From contig CBFIHE010000002.1 in assembly GCA_965662345.1 (NCBI GenBank), forward strand, positions 62,001 through 126,000: a stretch of DNA of 64,000 nt. Reading direction: 5' to 3'. Below, one piece after another: positions 54,026 to 62,177 of this stretch. The notes beneath the pieces are model-generated. The model made no database searches and was not told the origin of the DNA. It worked only from the letters and a program-made list of their open reading frames with translations. Source of the stretch: UBA6049 sp965662345. GTDB taxonomy: Bacteria; Bacteroidota; Bacteroidia; Flavobacteriales_G; Salibacteraceae. A program made the translations under genes and the position numbers. The stretch's first letter is position 1, and each line of letters starts with the position of its first letter.

Positions 54026-54050
54026 CATAATCCCTCCTTAAAGGATTATG
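54026..54050 (+). promoter_or_regulatory. Leader inverted repeat covering the start codon of the first PorG-like gene
   Basis: CATAATCC (54026-54033) and GGATTATG (54043-54050) form an 8-bp perfect stem with a 9-nt loop; the second arm contains the ATG (54048-54050). A near-consensus -7 box TATCTTCG (54015-54022) would put the transcript 5' end at about the first arm, so the hairpin could hide the start codon. Confidence 0.5.
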
Positions 54051-54968
54051 TTACGATTAAACCTTTTACTCCTTTTAAGCTTTGGGGTTCTTCAATCCTA
54101 TGGCCAGAGAGAACTGTGGAAACGCTACAGACATGAGTTCTCTGCTGGTATTGGAATTGCGAACTGTTTAACTGATCTCGGTGGAGGTGAGGGAGATGGT
54201 GGGTACATCAAAGATTTTCACTTACGAATGACCAGACCTGCACTAACAGCAGCTTACAGGTTAAAGATTACCGAACGTATTGCATTCAAGTCATCTATAA
54301 GCTATTTATGGATTCAAGGTTCGGATGAGCTGTCTAAGAATGAAGGAAGAAAACTTCGAAACCTCAACTTTAGGACCAATATATACGAGCTTGGTTTACA
54401 GTTTGAGTACTATATAATCAAAGAACCTGTTGGTAAACTGAACACGGTTAATGCAATCAGATACGGTCAAAAGAGCAAAGAAATTGGAGTTTATGTATTG
54501 GCAGGAGCCGCTCCTTTTCTATTTAGTCCGTTAGGCGAAGCAGAAAATGGCACGTGGTATAGACTTCGTCCGTTAGGTACAGAAGGACAAGGTCAGCCTG
54601 GCGGCCCTGCAGAATATGGAACCTTTGGCGTAGCGCTTCTTACAGGTGCAGGAGTGAAATTTGTAGTACATAGGCAGTTAAGTTTTGGCATAGAAGGCGC
54701 TATGCGCTTTACGAGCACAGATTATTTAGATGATGTTAGCACCACATACTATGATTTTTCTCAAGAAGGAGTTGAAGTTAACGGTCTTACCACTTCTTTG
54801 GCAGATCAACGGCTAACTGGTTCACAAGGATCACCAGGCGGAATTAGAGGTAACCCAGAGAACAGTGATGTCTATATGGGCCTCATTTTCAGTGTAAACT
54901 ATAAACTAGCACCAGACCAAAAGCTAAGTTTTTCACGCAAAAAGAAGCGTAAACGTGTGAAGCTCTAG
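54048..54968 (+). CDS. PorG-like outer-membrane protein (DUF6089), first of three
   Basis: 306-aa outer-membrane barrel. Signal peptide ends near QSYGQ. Family-typical segments: YRHEFSAGIGIANCLTDLGG, GRKLRNLNFRTNIYELGLQFEYY, RPLGTEGQGQPGGPAEYG and TSTDYLDDVSTTYYD. DUF6089 includes PorG, a T9SS component that contacts the PorKN ring at the outer membrane, and the gene normally lies between nadK and uppS, as here. Which of the three tandem copies is the true PorG cannot be told. Ends in a Lys/Arg-rich tail. Confidence 0.82.
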   Translation: MLRLNLLLLLSFGVLQSYGQRELWKRYRHEFSAGIGIANCLTDLGGGEGDGGYIKDFHLRMTRPALTAAYRLKITERIAFKSSISYLWIQGSDELSKNEGRKLRNLNFRTNIYELGLQFEYYIIKEPVGKLNTVNAIRYGQKSKEIGVYVLAGAAPFLFSPLGEAENGTWYRLRPLGTEGQGQPGGPAEYGTFGVALLTGAGVKFVVHRQLSFGIEGAMRFTSTDYLDDVSTTYYDFSQEGVEVNGLTTSLADQRLTGSQGSPGGIRGNPENSDVYMGLIFSVNYKLAPDQKLSFSRKKKRKRVKL

Positions 54969-55021
54969 TAGAATTAACCGTAGATAAATGGTTGAAATAC
55001 TTACCTTTCCAATTTAACGCC

Positions 55022-55029
55022 TATATTTG
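55022..55029 (+). promoter_or_regulatory. Bacteroidota -7 promoter box (TATATTTG), second PorG-like gene
   Basis: Exact TAnnTTTG match 20 nt upstream of the ATG at 55049, supporting separate transcription of this copy and ruling against the upstream in-frame start at 54992. Confidence 0.55.
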
Positions 55030-55048
55030 CCCAAACGTTCTGAAATTT

Positions 55049-55966
55049 ATGACAAGAAGAAGTTTATCTCTCTTCTTAATCTTCCCCCTTTTTCTTGTCT
55101 TCGTTACCCCTTCAAAAGCTCAGCGCTGGAAGCGCTACAGGCACGAAGTGTCCTTTAACTTCGGTGCCGCAAACTATTTAGGTGACCTCGGTGGTGCAAC
55201 TACCGGAGAAGGTACACGTTTTGGAGATTTCCAATTCGTGAAGACCAGACCCGCGTTAGGAGCAAGCTACCGATATCGCTTAACAGAAAGGATTGCCCTT
55301 AAAGGCAACCTGTTGTATGGTCGTGTCTTTGGTGATGATGCCGAAGCCGCTAACCCAGGCCGTAAGGCACGGAACTTAAATTTCCGTTCTAATATAGTGG
55401 AGTTCTCCGTCCAAGGAGAATTGTACTTCTTGAAGGAAAGCACAGTTTCGGCTTACAGAGTTCCTGGCATGAAGGGTGGTGGCGGATCACCAATCTCTGG
55501 TTATCTCTTCGGAGGTATTGGTTTGTTTTACTTTGATCCTCAAGGTGAAGATGCCAACGGTGATTGGGTGAAGCTTGCAGATTTGAACACAGAAGGCCAA
55601 GGTCTTCCTGGTGGTCCTAGCGACTACAGTCAAATTGCAATTACTGCTCCAATTGGTTTTGGATTCAAGTATACAATCAACAGGCAATGGAATGTTGGCA
55701 TCGAGTATGGTGTTCGTATGACGGCTACAGATTACTTGGATGATGTAAGTACAGATTATTACGATCCTGCAGCGTTGGCCGCAGCTTATGGCGATAAAGC
55801 CGTAGAAATGGCAGATAAACGCATCAACCTAGATGATGGCGCAGACTTAGGTCCAGGTCAAGCAGGTGGACAACGTGGTGGTGAAGCCTTAGATTCTTAC
55901 ATGTTTGGGTTTGTAACTGTTGGTTACAAGTTCAAAACAGGTAGAAGAGGTAGAACACGTTTCTAA
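55049..55966 (+). CDS. PorG-like outer-membrane protein (DUF6089), second of three
   Basis: 305-aa paralogue of the preceding gene. Signal peptide MTRRSLSLFLIFPLFLVFVTPSKAQ. Shared blocks are RWKRYRHEVSFNFGAANYLGDLGG, GRKARNLNFRSNIVEFSVQGELYF, LNTEGQGLPGGPSDYS and TATDYLDDVSTDYYD, with VGYKF near the end followed by a short basic tail. Its closest relative in the window is the first copy. Own promoter box at 55022. The predicted role is the same as copy one, possibly with a different partner. Confidence 0.83.
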   Translation: MTRRSLSLFLIFPLFLVFVTPSKAQRWKRYRHEVSFNFGAANYLGDLGGATTGEGTRFGDFQFVKTRPALGASYRYRLTERIALKGNLLYGRVFGDDAEAANPGRKARNLNFRSNIVEFSVQGELYFLKESTVSAYRVPGMKGGGGSPISGYLFGGIGLFYFDPQGEDANGDWVKLADLNTEGQGLPGGPSDYSQIAITAPIGFGFKYTINRQWNVGIEYGVRMTATDYLDDVSTDYYDPAALAAAYGDKAVEMADKRINLDDGADLGPGQAGGQRGGEALDSYMFGFVTVGYKFKTGRRGRTRF

Positions 55967-55970
55967 AGAC

Positions 55971-55978
55971 TATTTTTG
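55971..55978 (+). promoter_or_regulatory. Bacteroidota -7 promoter box (TATTTTTG), third PorG-like gene
   Basis: Exact TAnnTTTG match 24 nt before the ATG at 56002 and 4 bp after the stop of the second copy. Confidence 0.5.
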
Positions 55979-56001
55979 CACCGGTAGCGTTAACATGCTA
56001 A

Positions 56002-56829
56002 ATGAAAATACCGGTTTTCTTAATCATAAGTCTTGTCATTAGTATAAATGCATTTCCTCAAAGGCTCTTAGAATTAGGTGCCTTTGGGGGATTGTCATAT
56101 TATAACGGTGACATCAACCCATCTGCCCATTTACGGGCTTCTAACAATCATCTTGCCTTTGGTGTTACCGCAAGACAGACGCTTAATCCGCGTTGGGCAC
56201 TCAAAGCATCTTTACTTTTTGGCAACCTATCTGGAGAAGATTCGCATTCAGATGATCCTTTCGTCCAATACCGCAATCTTAGTTTTAACTCACCCATTTA
56301 CGAGTTAAGTACAGTTGTGGAGTTTAACTTTAGAGCATTCAATCCATTCAATCCACCTAGCGCATTTAAACATCCAGATTATTTCACTCCGTATACTTTC
56401 ATTGGTATTAGCGGTTTCTACTTCAATCCGCAAGCTTCCCTAGACGGAAATAATTACGAATTACAACCCTTACAAACAGAAGGAGAAGATTACAGTAGAA
56501 CTGGAATAGCTATTCCATTTGGTGTAGGGTTCAAGCTTCGCTTATCTGAGCGTATGCTTTTCTCCGCTGAATATGGGCTTAGAAGAACATTTACTGACTA
56601 CATAGATGATGTAAGCTCACGCTATCCAGATGACCCCTCAACATTATCTCAAACAGCAAGGAAATTATCAGACAGAAGCTTGGAGCAACAAGGCAGTGAT
56701 GGTTCTAATTGGGGCACACAACGAGGCAATTCTCAAACCAATGATTGGTTCTCTTTTGTTGGTATCACACTTTCTATAAATATCACAGGTAATCCAGACG
56801 CCTGTCACTTTAATCAGGACGATATATAA
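56002..56829 (+). CDS. PorG-like outer-membrane protein (DUF6089), third of three
   Basis: 275-aa paralogue, the most diverged of the three. Signal peptide MKIPVFLIISLVISINAFPQ. Shared blocks are weaker: LELGAFGGLSYYNGDINPS, VQYRNLSFNSPIYELSTVVEFNF, LQPLQTEGEDYSRTG and FTDYIDDVSSRYPDDP. It ends CHFNQDDI, without the basic tail of the other two. The short length and the YNGDINPS start resemble the single PorG of other flavobacteria most closely, so it may be the functional PorG; this is inference. Confidence 0.8.
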   Translation: MKIPVFLIISLVISINAFPQRLLELGAFGGLSYYNGDINPSAHLRASNNHLAFGVTARQTLNPRWALKASLLFGNLSGEDSHSDDPFVQYRNLSFNSPIYELSTVVEFNFRAFNPFNPPSAFKHPDYFTPYTFIGISGFYFNPQASLDGNNYELQPLQTEGEDYSRTGIAIPFGVGFKLRLSERMLFSAEYGLRRTFTDYIDDVSSRYPDDPSTLSQTARKLSDRSLEQQGSDGSNWGTQRGNSQTNDWFSFVGITLSINITGNPDACHFNQDDI

Positions 56830-56831
56830 CC

Positions 56832-56839
56832 TATATTTG
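56832..56839 (+). promoter_or_regulatory. Bacteroidota -7 promoter box for uppS (TATATTTG)
   Basis: Exact TAnnTTTG match directly upstream of the terminator hairpin at 56845-56868 and 33 nt before the uppS ATG. Confidence 0.55.
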
Positions 56840-56844
56840 CCGCC

Positions 56845-56868
56845 AATCGTCTACGGACGATTTTTTTT
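56845..56868 (+). terminator. Terminator hairpin in the uppS leader
   Basis: Perfect 7-bp stem AATCGTC (56845-56851) and GACGATT (56856-56862) with a TACG tetraloop, followed by T-run 56861-56868, only 3 nt before the uppS ATG. It can end transcripts from the PorG-like genes while forming the very 5' end of the uppS transcript. Confidence 0.75.
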
Positions 56869-56871
56869 GTT

Positions 56872-57615
56872 ATGCAGTTACCTGAAGCTATAGATTCGAA
56901 ACGTGTTCCTAAACATATTGCCATTATCATGGATGGTAATGGTAGATGGGCAAAAACTAAGGGCAAAGCCAGAATATTTGGCCATAGAAATGCCCTCGAT
57001 GCTGTACGCGATACCATAGAAGGTGCAGCAGAAATGGGAGTGAAATACCTCACCCTTTATGCCTTCTCTACGGAGAATTGGAATAGACCGAAACTTGAGG
57101 TTAGAGCTCTTTTTGAGTTGCTCGTTAATGCTATAAACAAAGAAGTTCCCACACTAAATGAAAACAACATTCGTTTAAACGCCATTGGCAATATTGATAG
57201 TCTTCCCAAAAACTGCAAAGCAGAACTGCAAAACGCAATGAAAGCTACAGCCGAAAACAACCAAATGGAAGTAATTCTAGCTTTGAGCTACAGTGCACGT
57301 TGGGAAATTATTAATGCCGTTCAATCCATTGCAAAAGAGGCAGCCGATGGAAAACTAGACCCGCAATCTATTGATGAACAAACTTTCTCATCAAAGCTTT
57401 CTACCGCTGCTTTTCCAGATCCAGAATTAATGATTCGTACTAGCGGAGAATACAGAATAAGTAATTTCCTTTTGTGGCAGCTTGCATATACAGAGCTCAT
57501 TTTCGTGAACAAGTATTGGCCAGATTTCAGAAAACCCGATCTAATTCAGGCTGTATCAGACTATCAAAAACGAGAACGCAGATTTGGTAAAACAGGAGAA
57601 CAGCTTAATGGTTAG
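56872..57615 (+). CDS. uppS: Undecaprenyl diphosphate synthase (isoprenyl transferase)
   Basis: cis-Prenyltransferase, 247 aa, making the C55 lipid carrier for peptidoglycan and polysaccharides. Seen: HIAIIMDGNGRWAKTKGK (catalytic Asp21), GHRNALDAVRD, YAFSTENWNRP, VILALSYSARWEI, LMIRTSGEYRISNFLLWQLAYTEL (Arg/Ser substrate contacts) and a closing FRKPDLIQAVSDYQKRERRFG. Length is normal. It overlaps the bamA start by 8 bp, the conserved uppS-bamA arrangement. Confidence 0.96.
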   Translation: MQLPEAIDSKRVPKHIAIIMDGNGRWAKTKGKARIFGHRNALDAVRDTIEGAAEMGVKYLTLYAFSTENWNRPKLEVRALFELLVNAINKEVPTLNENNIRLNAIGNIDSLPKNCKAELQNAMKATAENNQMEVILALSYSARWEIINAVQSIAKEAADGKLDPQSIDEQTFSSKLSTAAFPDPELMIRTSGEYRISNFLLWQLAYTELIFVNKYWPDFRKPDLIQAVSDYQKRERRFGKTGEQLNG

Positions 57616-60265
57616 AACTCTTCTACTTTTCTGTATCATACTTGGAACTTCAATCCCCGCCCTAGCTCAACTCAACTTGAGAGGAGGAAACAACAATAAG
57701 CAGATTGATTACTCCAATCCAGTCTCTTATGAAATCGGTGGAATTACGGTTAAGGGAACACAAACATTAGACCCCAATGCCATTGTTCTATTAACGGGCT
57801 TGTCTGTAGGTGATCAAGTTGATGTACCTGGCATTGAAATCAGCGATGCTATCAAGAACCTTTGGGGGCAAGGCCTATTCTCAGACATCCAAGTGAATTA
57901 TACTAAGGTTGTTGGAAATAAGATTTTTCTAGAATTTGTGATTGCAGAGCAACCTAGACTATCTCGCTTTAAGTTAGAAGGAGTTTCAAAGTCTGAAGCA
58001 GATGACATCAGGGAAAAAATCAACCTATACAAGGAGAAAATCTTAACTAAAAATTTAATCTATTCAACAAAGACTACCATTCGCAATCATTTTGTTGACA
58101 AAGGGTTTTTGAACACCTCTGTAGACGTCATTCAAAAAGACGATACACTTTTCACCAACCATATCTTTCTAATTATCAAGGTAGATAAGAGAAAGAAAGT
58201 GAAAATTGAGCGTATCGATATAACTGGAAACGATGCACTTTCTGAGAGCGCAGTGAAGCGCGCTATGAAAGAAACCAAAGACAGAAGTATTTTTAAACCC
58301 TTCCATGAAATAGATAAGTTTTTGGTTCAGCTCTTTAAGAAAACTGTTATTGAGCAACGCAGCGATACAATTACCAATATGTTGGCTGGGTATATCAATA
58401 GCAGGGTAAGGCTACGCATTTTTAAAACCTCTAAATACATTCGCTCTAACTATAGAATAGATAAAGAAGCCGTACTTGATAAATATAGAGCTAAAGGCTA
58501 TCGCGATGCACGTTTTGCAGCAGACTCAGTTGTTGATACAGACGAGAAAAACGTGCGCATTGGGCTTACTATTGATGAAGGAAATCGCTACTATTTCCGT
58601 AATGTAAAGTGGATAGGAAATACCAAATATCCAACCAAGCAGCTTAATGATATTCTAGGCATTGAGAAAGGAGATGTGTATGATCCGCAAAAATTAGAAA
58701 CTCGCTTATTCATGAATCAATCTGGTTTGGATGTAAGCTCGCTCTACATGGATAACGGATATCTTTTCTTTCAAGTAAACCCCGTGGAAACGAATGTAGA
58801 AAACGATTCCATTGACTTAGAAATTCGTATTTATGAAGGGCAACAAGCTCGGATTAAACGAATTAATATTTTGGGTAATACCAAAACCAACGAACACGTA
58901 ATCCGTAGGGAGATTAGAACAAAACCAGGAGACTTATTCAGTAGGTCTGATATCATTAGAACCCAACGAGAGCTCTCTATTCTGGGGTATTTTGATCCAG
59001 AAGCAATGAATGTAGTTCCAAAGCCTAACCCTGATGATGGAACGGTAGATATAGACTATGTTGTTGCTGAAAGACCATCTGATCAAATTGAACTTTCTGG
59101 TGGTTTTGGTGGCGGATTTATCGTAGGTACTCTGGGGCTTTCTTTTAGCAACTTTAGTATCAGAAATGTACTCAACAAAGAAGCTTGGCGCCCTTTACCT
59201 TCAGGAGACGGACAACGGTTGAGCTTGCGTGCACAAACCAATGGTTCTTTCTTTCAATCCTATTCCATTTCCTTTACAGAGCCATGGCTAGGTGGTAAAA
59301 GGCCCAATGCTCTTTCAGTAAGCACCTATTATTCCATCCAAACCAATGGAGAACCTCGATATGCCAAGAATGATGATGGTGATCGTGTAGATAATCCGAA
59401 CAGAAGAGCACTAGATATTTTTGGAGTTTCTGTAGGTCTGGGTAGACGACTAAAATGGCCAGATGATAACTTTCAATTGTATCAAGAAATAAGTTGGCAA
59501 AACTATAATGTGAACCAGTGGCAAACTTTCCAAGGTTTCAATGATGGACATGCCAACAACATCTTCTACAAGGCCATTATTTCTAGAAGTTCAATTGATG
59601 ACTTGAACTATCCAAGAAGCGGTTCTCAAGTAAGTTTGAGTGGTCAATTCACTCCTCCTTATTCGTGGTTCAATGACATTGATTACAATACTGCACCTCA
59701 ATCACAACAGTTTAAGTACATTGAATACAACAAATGGAAGTTCACAGCAGCTTGGTATACTTCTATTGTAGATAAACTTGTTCTTTACACAAAAGTGGGA
59801 TTTGGTGGCTTGTTCAAATACTCGCCAGAAACACAAACCTCTCCATTTGAACGCTTTTATTTAGGTGGGTCAGGATTAACTGGTTTTGCGTTAGATGCTA
59901 GAGAAATTATAGCATTAAGAGGTTATAACGACCAGTCATTAACACCAATTACGAACGGACAGCGAACAGGAGGTACGATAATCAACAAATACACGGTTGA
60001 GCTCCGTTATCCTTTCTCTTTGAATCCAAGCGCCATGATCTACGGTTTATCTTTCTTAGAGGCTGGTAATTCTTGGCAAGACTTTAATACCTACAATCCT
60101 TACAGCGTTTACAGAGCCGGTGGATTTGGTATACGTGTATTCCTACCAATGTTTGGATTACTCGGGTTGGATTGGGGTTACCGTTTTGATGATGTTCCAA
60201 CATCTCCAGGAATGCCTCGCTCTCAAATCCACTTCACCATTGGTGCTAACTTAGGAGAACTTTAA
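57608..60265 (+). CDS. bamA: Outer-membrane protein assembly factor BamA
   Basis: Omp85 insertase, 885 aa. Signal peptide MVRTLLLFCIILGTSIPALAQ, POTRA repeats over about 40-450 (for example ITVKGTQTLDPNAIVLLTGLSVGD, IERIDITGNDALSESAVKRAMKE, RYYFRNVKWIGNTKYPTKQLNDILG, IKRINILGNTKTNEHVIRREIRTKPGD, each cited in part) and a C-terminal 16-strand barrel with the GGFGGGF start and PMFGLLGLDWGYRFD near the end. The ATG at 57608 is chosen over the frame start at 57584, since it begins the signal peptide. It is followed by two OmpH/Skp chaperone genes. Confidence 0.96.
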   Translation: MVRTLLLFCIILGTSIPALAQLNLRGGNNNKQIDYSNPVSYEIGGITVKGTQTLDPNAIVLLTGLSVGDQVDVPGIEISDAIKNLWGQGLFSDIQVNYTKVVGNKIFLEFVIAEQPRLSRFKLEGVSKSEADDIREKINLYKEKILTKNLIYSTKTTIRNHFVDKGFLNTSVDVIQKDDTLFTNHIFLIIKVDKRKKVKIERIDITGNDALSESAVKRAMKETKDRSIFKPFHEIDKFLVQLFKKTVIEQRSDTITNMLAGYINSRVRLRIFKTSKYIRSNYRIDKEAVLDKYRAKGYRDARFAADSVVDTDEKNVRIGLTIDEGNRYYFRNVKWIGNTKYPTKQLNDILGIEKGDVYDPQKLETRLFMNQSGLDVSSLYMDNGYLFFQVNPVETNVENDSIDLEIRIYEGQQARIKRINILGNTKTNEHVIRREIRTKPGDLFSRSDIIRTQRELSILGYFDPEAMNVVPKPNPDDGTVDIDYVVAERPSDQIELSGGFGGGFIVGTLGLSFSNFSIRNVLNKEAWRPLPSGDGQRLSLRAQTNGSFFQSYSISFTEPWLGGKRPNALSVSTYYSIQTNGEPRYAKNDDGDRVDNPNRRALDIFGVSVGLGRRLKWPDDNFQLYQEISWQNYNVNQWQTFQGFNDGHANNIFYKAIISRSSIDDLNYPRSGSQVSLSGQFTPPYSWFNDIDYNTAPQSQQFKYIEYNKWKFTAAWYTSIVDKLVLYTKVGFGGLFKYSPETQTSPFERFYLGGSGLTGFALDAREIIALRGYNDQSLTPITNGQRTGGTIINKYTVELRYPFSLNPSAMIYGLSFLEAGNSWQDFNTYNPYSVYRAGGFGIRVFLPMFGLLGLDWGYRFDDVPTSPGMPRSQIHFTIGANLGEL

Positions 60266-60277
60266 TGTATTGAAATC

Positions 60278-60799
60278 ATGAAGAAGTTGTTATTGCTTTT
60301 CATAGGTATGTTTCTAATTGGCACGAGCTTTGCACAACGCTTTGCCTACGTAGATTCAAAATACATCTTAGAAAACATGCCAGCTTTTCAAGAAGCGCAA
60401 ACAGAGCTTGATGCACTTTCTAAAAAATGGCAAGAAACAATAGAAGCCAAAAGGCAAGAAATAGATCGTTTGGAAAGTGCCTACGAAGCGGAGAAAATAT
60501 TGCTGACCCCTGATATGAAAACCAAAAGAGAAGAAGAAATTAAGGACAAAAAGAAAGCAGCTTTAGATTATCAACGAGAAAAATTTGGGGTAGACGGAGA
60601 GCTATTCAAAAAACGCAAGGAACTTATACAACCATTACAAGATGAGATCTTTAACGAAATTAAGGAGTTGGCTAAGGAAAGGAGTTATGCCGTAATATTT
60701 GATAAGGGCACGAACTCTAACATGCTTTTCTCAAATCCTAAATATGACAAAAGTGATGTGATCTTGAGAAAGTTGGGTTTATCTAGCAGAAACGAATAA
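60278..60799 (+). CDS. OmpH/Skp-family periplasmic chaperone, first copy
   Basis: 173-aa Skp-like protein that would escort unfolded outer-membrane proteins to BamA. Signal peptide MKKLLLLFIGMFLIGTSFAQ, then RFAYVDSKYILENMPAFQEAQTEL, a long charged coiled coil (about 45-135, rich in Lys and Glu), and the C-terminal strand pair YAVIFDKGTNSNMLFSNPKYD. Twelve bp after bamA, so probably co-transcribed. Confidence 0.92.
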   Translation: MKKLLLLFIGMFLIGTSFAQRFAYVDSKYILENMPAFQEAQTELDALSKKWQETIEAKRQEIDRLESAYEAEKILLTPDMKTKREEEIKDKKKAALDYQREKFGVDGELFKKRKELIQPLQDEIFNEIKELAKERSYAVIFDKGTNSNMLFSNPKYDKSDVILRKLGLSSRNE

Positions 60800-60819
60800 A
60801 TTTGACGCCCCCTACAAAA

Positions 60820-61335
60820 ATGAATACAATGAAGAAGTTAGTAGTATTATTGGCCATTACTCTTGGCCTAACAGGAGCAGGTATTGCTCAAGAAATGAAA
60901 TTTGGCCATATTCACTCTGGTGATTTACTTCAGGCTATGCCTGAAAGCAGACAAGTACAAGTTGATTTGGAAAACTATGCCAAGCAATTAGAAAATCAAC
61001 TTACAACTATGTCTAATGAGTATCAGGGCAAAGTTACTGAGTATCAAACTAATGAGCAAATTTGGGGTGATCTAGTAAAAGAAACTAAGTTGAAAGAAAT
61101 AAGTGATTTGGAACGTAGAATCAATGACTTTCAGCAAACTGCACAACAGTCGCTTTCTAAAAAAGAACAACAACTTTTTCAGCCTTTATTAGACAAGGCT
61201 CAGAAAGCAATTGATGATGTAGCAAAAGCTAACGGTTTTAGCTATGTTTTTGATACTAGCACTGGTGCAGTTGTTCATTATCCAGAAGGCTCAGACCTTA
61301 TGCCATTGGTGAAAAAGCACTTAGGAATACAATAA
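60820..61335 (+). CDS. OmpH/Skp-family periplasmic chaperone, second copy
   Basis: Paralogue of the preceding gene, about 171 aa. Signal peptide MNTMKKLVVLLAITLGLTGAGIAQ, then MKFGHIHSGDLLQAMPESRQVQVDLENYAKQLENQL, a coiled coil (about 40-130) and FSYVFDTSTGAVVHYPEGSDLMPLVKKHLG. ATG 60820 is used; 60829 is equally possible, and the frame start at 60802 is a TTG. Tandem ompH genes after bamA are usual in Bacteroidota. The terminator at 61359 ends this operon. Confidence 0.92.
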   Translation: MNTMKKLVVLLAITLGLTGAGIAQEMKFGHIHSGDLLQAMPESRQVQVDLENYAKQLENQLTTMSNEYQGKVTEYQTNEQIWGDLVKETKLKEISDLERRINDFQQTAQQSLSKKEQQLFQPLLDKAQKAIDDVAKANGFSYVFDTSTGAVVHYPEGSDLMPLVKKHLGIQ

Positions 61336-61350
61336 CACGGCTTTGAAGCT

Positions 61351-61358
61351 TACTTTTG
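61351..61358 (+). promoter_or_regulatory. Bacteroidota -7 promoter box for murI (TACTTTTG)
   Basis: Exact TAnnTTTG match abutting the terminator stem at 61359, 28 nt before the murI ATG. Transcription would begin inside the hairpin's first arm. Confidence 0.5.
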
Positions 61359-61385
61359 AAAACACTCCCTATGGGGTGTTTTTTT
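61359..61385 (+). terminator. Intrinsic terminator abutting the murI start codon
   Basis: 10-bp stem AAAACACTCC (61359-61368) with GGGGTGTTTT (61373-61382), one G-T pair, 4-nt loop, T-run 61379-61385; the next base is the A of the murI ATG. It ends the bamA-ompH operon. Confidence 0.85.
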
Positions 61386-62177
61386 ATGGATAATAATTTA
61401 GGAAGCATAGGTGTTTTTGACTCAGGTGTTGGCGGACTCTCTATTTACAGCGAGTTAACCAATCTCTTACCTAGTGAGCATTTTATCTATTTAGCAGATA
61501 GTGCAAATGCCCCTTATGGTGAATTGCCGCCTGATGAAATTAAAGCACTCGCATTTAGAAATGCACAATTTCTAATTGACCATGGTGCCAAACTCATAGT
61601 GGTTGCTTGCAATACGGCAACTACTATGGCCATTAAAGAATTAAGACAATCGTTTCATGTACCCTTTATTGGAATAGAGCCCGCTATAAAACCAGCCGCA
61701 AAGAACAGCTCTACCAAAAAAGTAGGGGTGCTAGCCACCAAGGGTACACTAAATAGTCCATTATTCAGAGAAACATCAGCAACTTACGGTAAGTCTGTAA
61801 AGACGATTACCGTTGTGGGTAAAGGATTGGTTCAGCTCATTGAAGCGGGGAAAATACATAGCGCTGAGATGACGACATTGCTTCAGGAGTATCTCGCTCC
61901 TATGATTGAAGAAAAAGTAGATCACATTGTGTTGGGCTGTACACATTACCCATTCTTAAAAGAGCAGATTCAAGAACTCACACCACAAACAGTCAAAATA
62001 ATTGATTCTGGAAGAGCCGCTGCCAAACAAACCAAGCGTATACTAGAACAAAAAAGACTTACTACAACCAGTACTTCAACAAAAGCAGATGCCTTTTTCG
62101 TTAACGGAAAAATGGATGTTTGTAAATCAATTTTAGAAAGAATGGGATCAGTGAATTACACCATTCAATCTATTTGA
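61386..62177 (+). CDS. murI: Glutamate racemase
   Basis: Makes D-glutamate for peptidoglycan, 263 aa. The substrate loop GVFDSGVGGLSIYSEL, ADSANAPYGE, the first catalytic Cys in VVACNTATT and the second in VLGCTHYPFLKEQI are in place, with IDSGRAAA near the end. The frame opens at 61356, inside the terminator; ATG 61386 gives the family-like start MDNNLGSIGVFDSG. The 3' end overlaps the convergent carbonic-anhydrase-like gene by 8 bp. Confidence 0.96.
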   Translation: MDNNLGSIGVFDSGVGGLSIYSELTNLLPSEHFIYLADSANAPYGELPPDEIKALAFRNAQFLIDHGAKLIVVACNTATTMAIKELRQSFHVPFIGIEPAIKPAAKNSSTKKVGVLATKGTLNSPLFRETSATYGKSVKTITVVGKGLVQLIEAGKIHSAEMTTLLQEYLAPMIEEKVDHIVLGCTHYPFLKEQIQELTPQTVKIIDSGRAAAKQTKRILEQKRLTTTSTSTKADAFFVNGKMDVCKSILERMGSVNYTIQSI

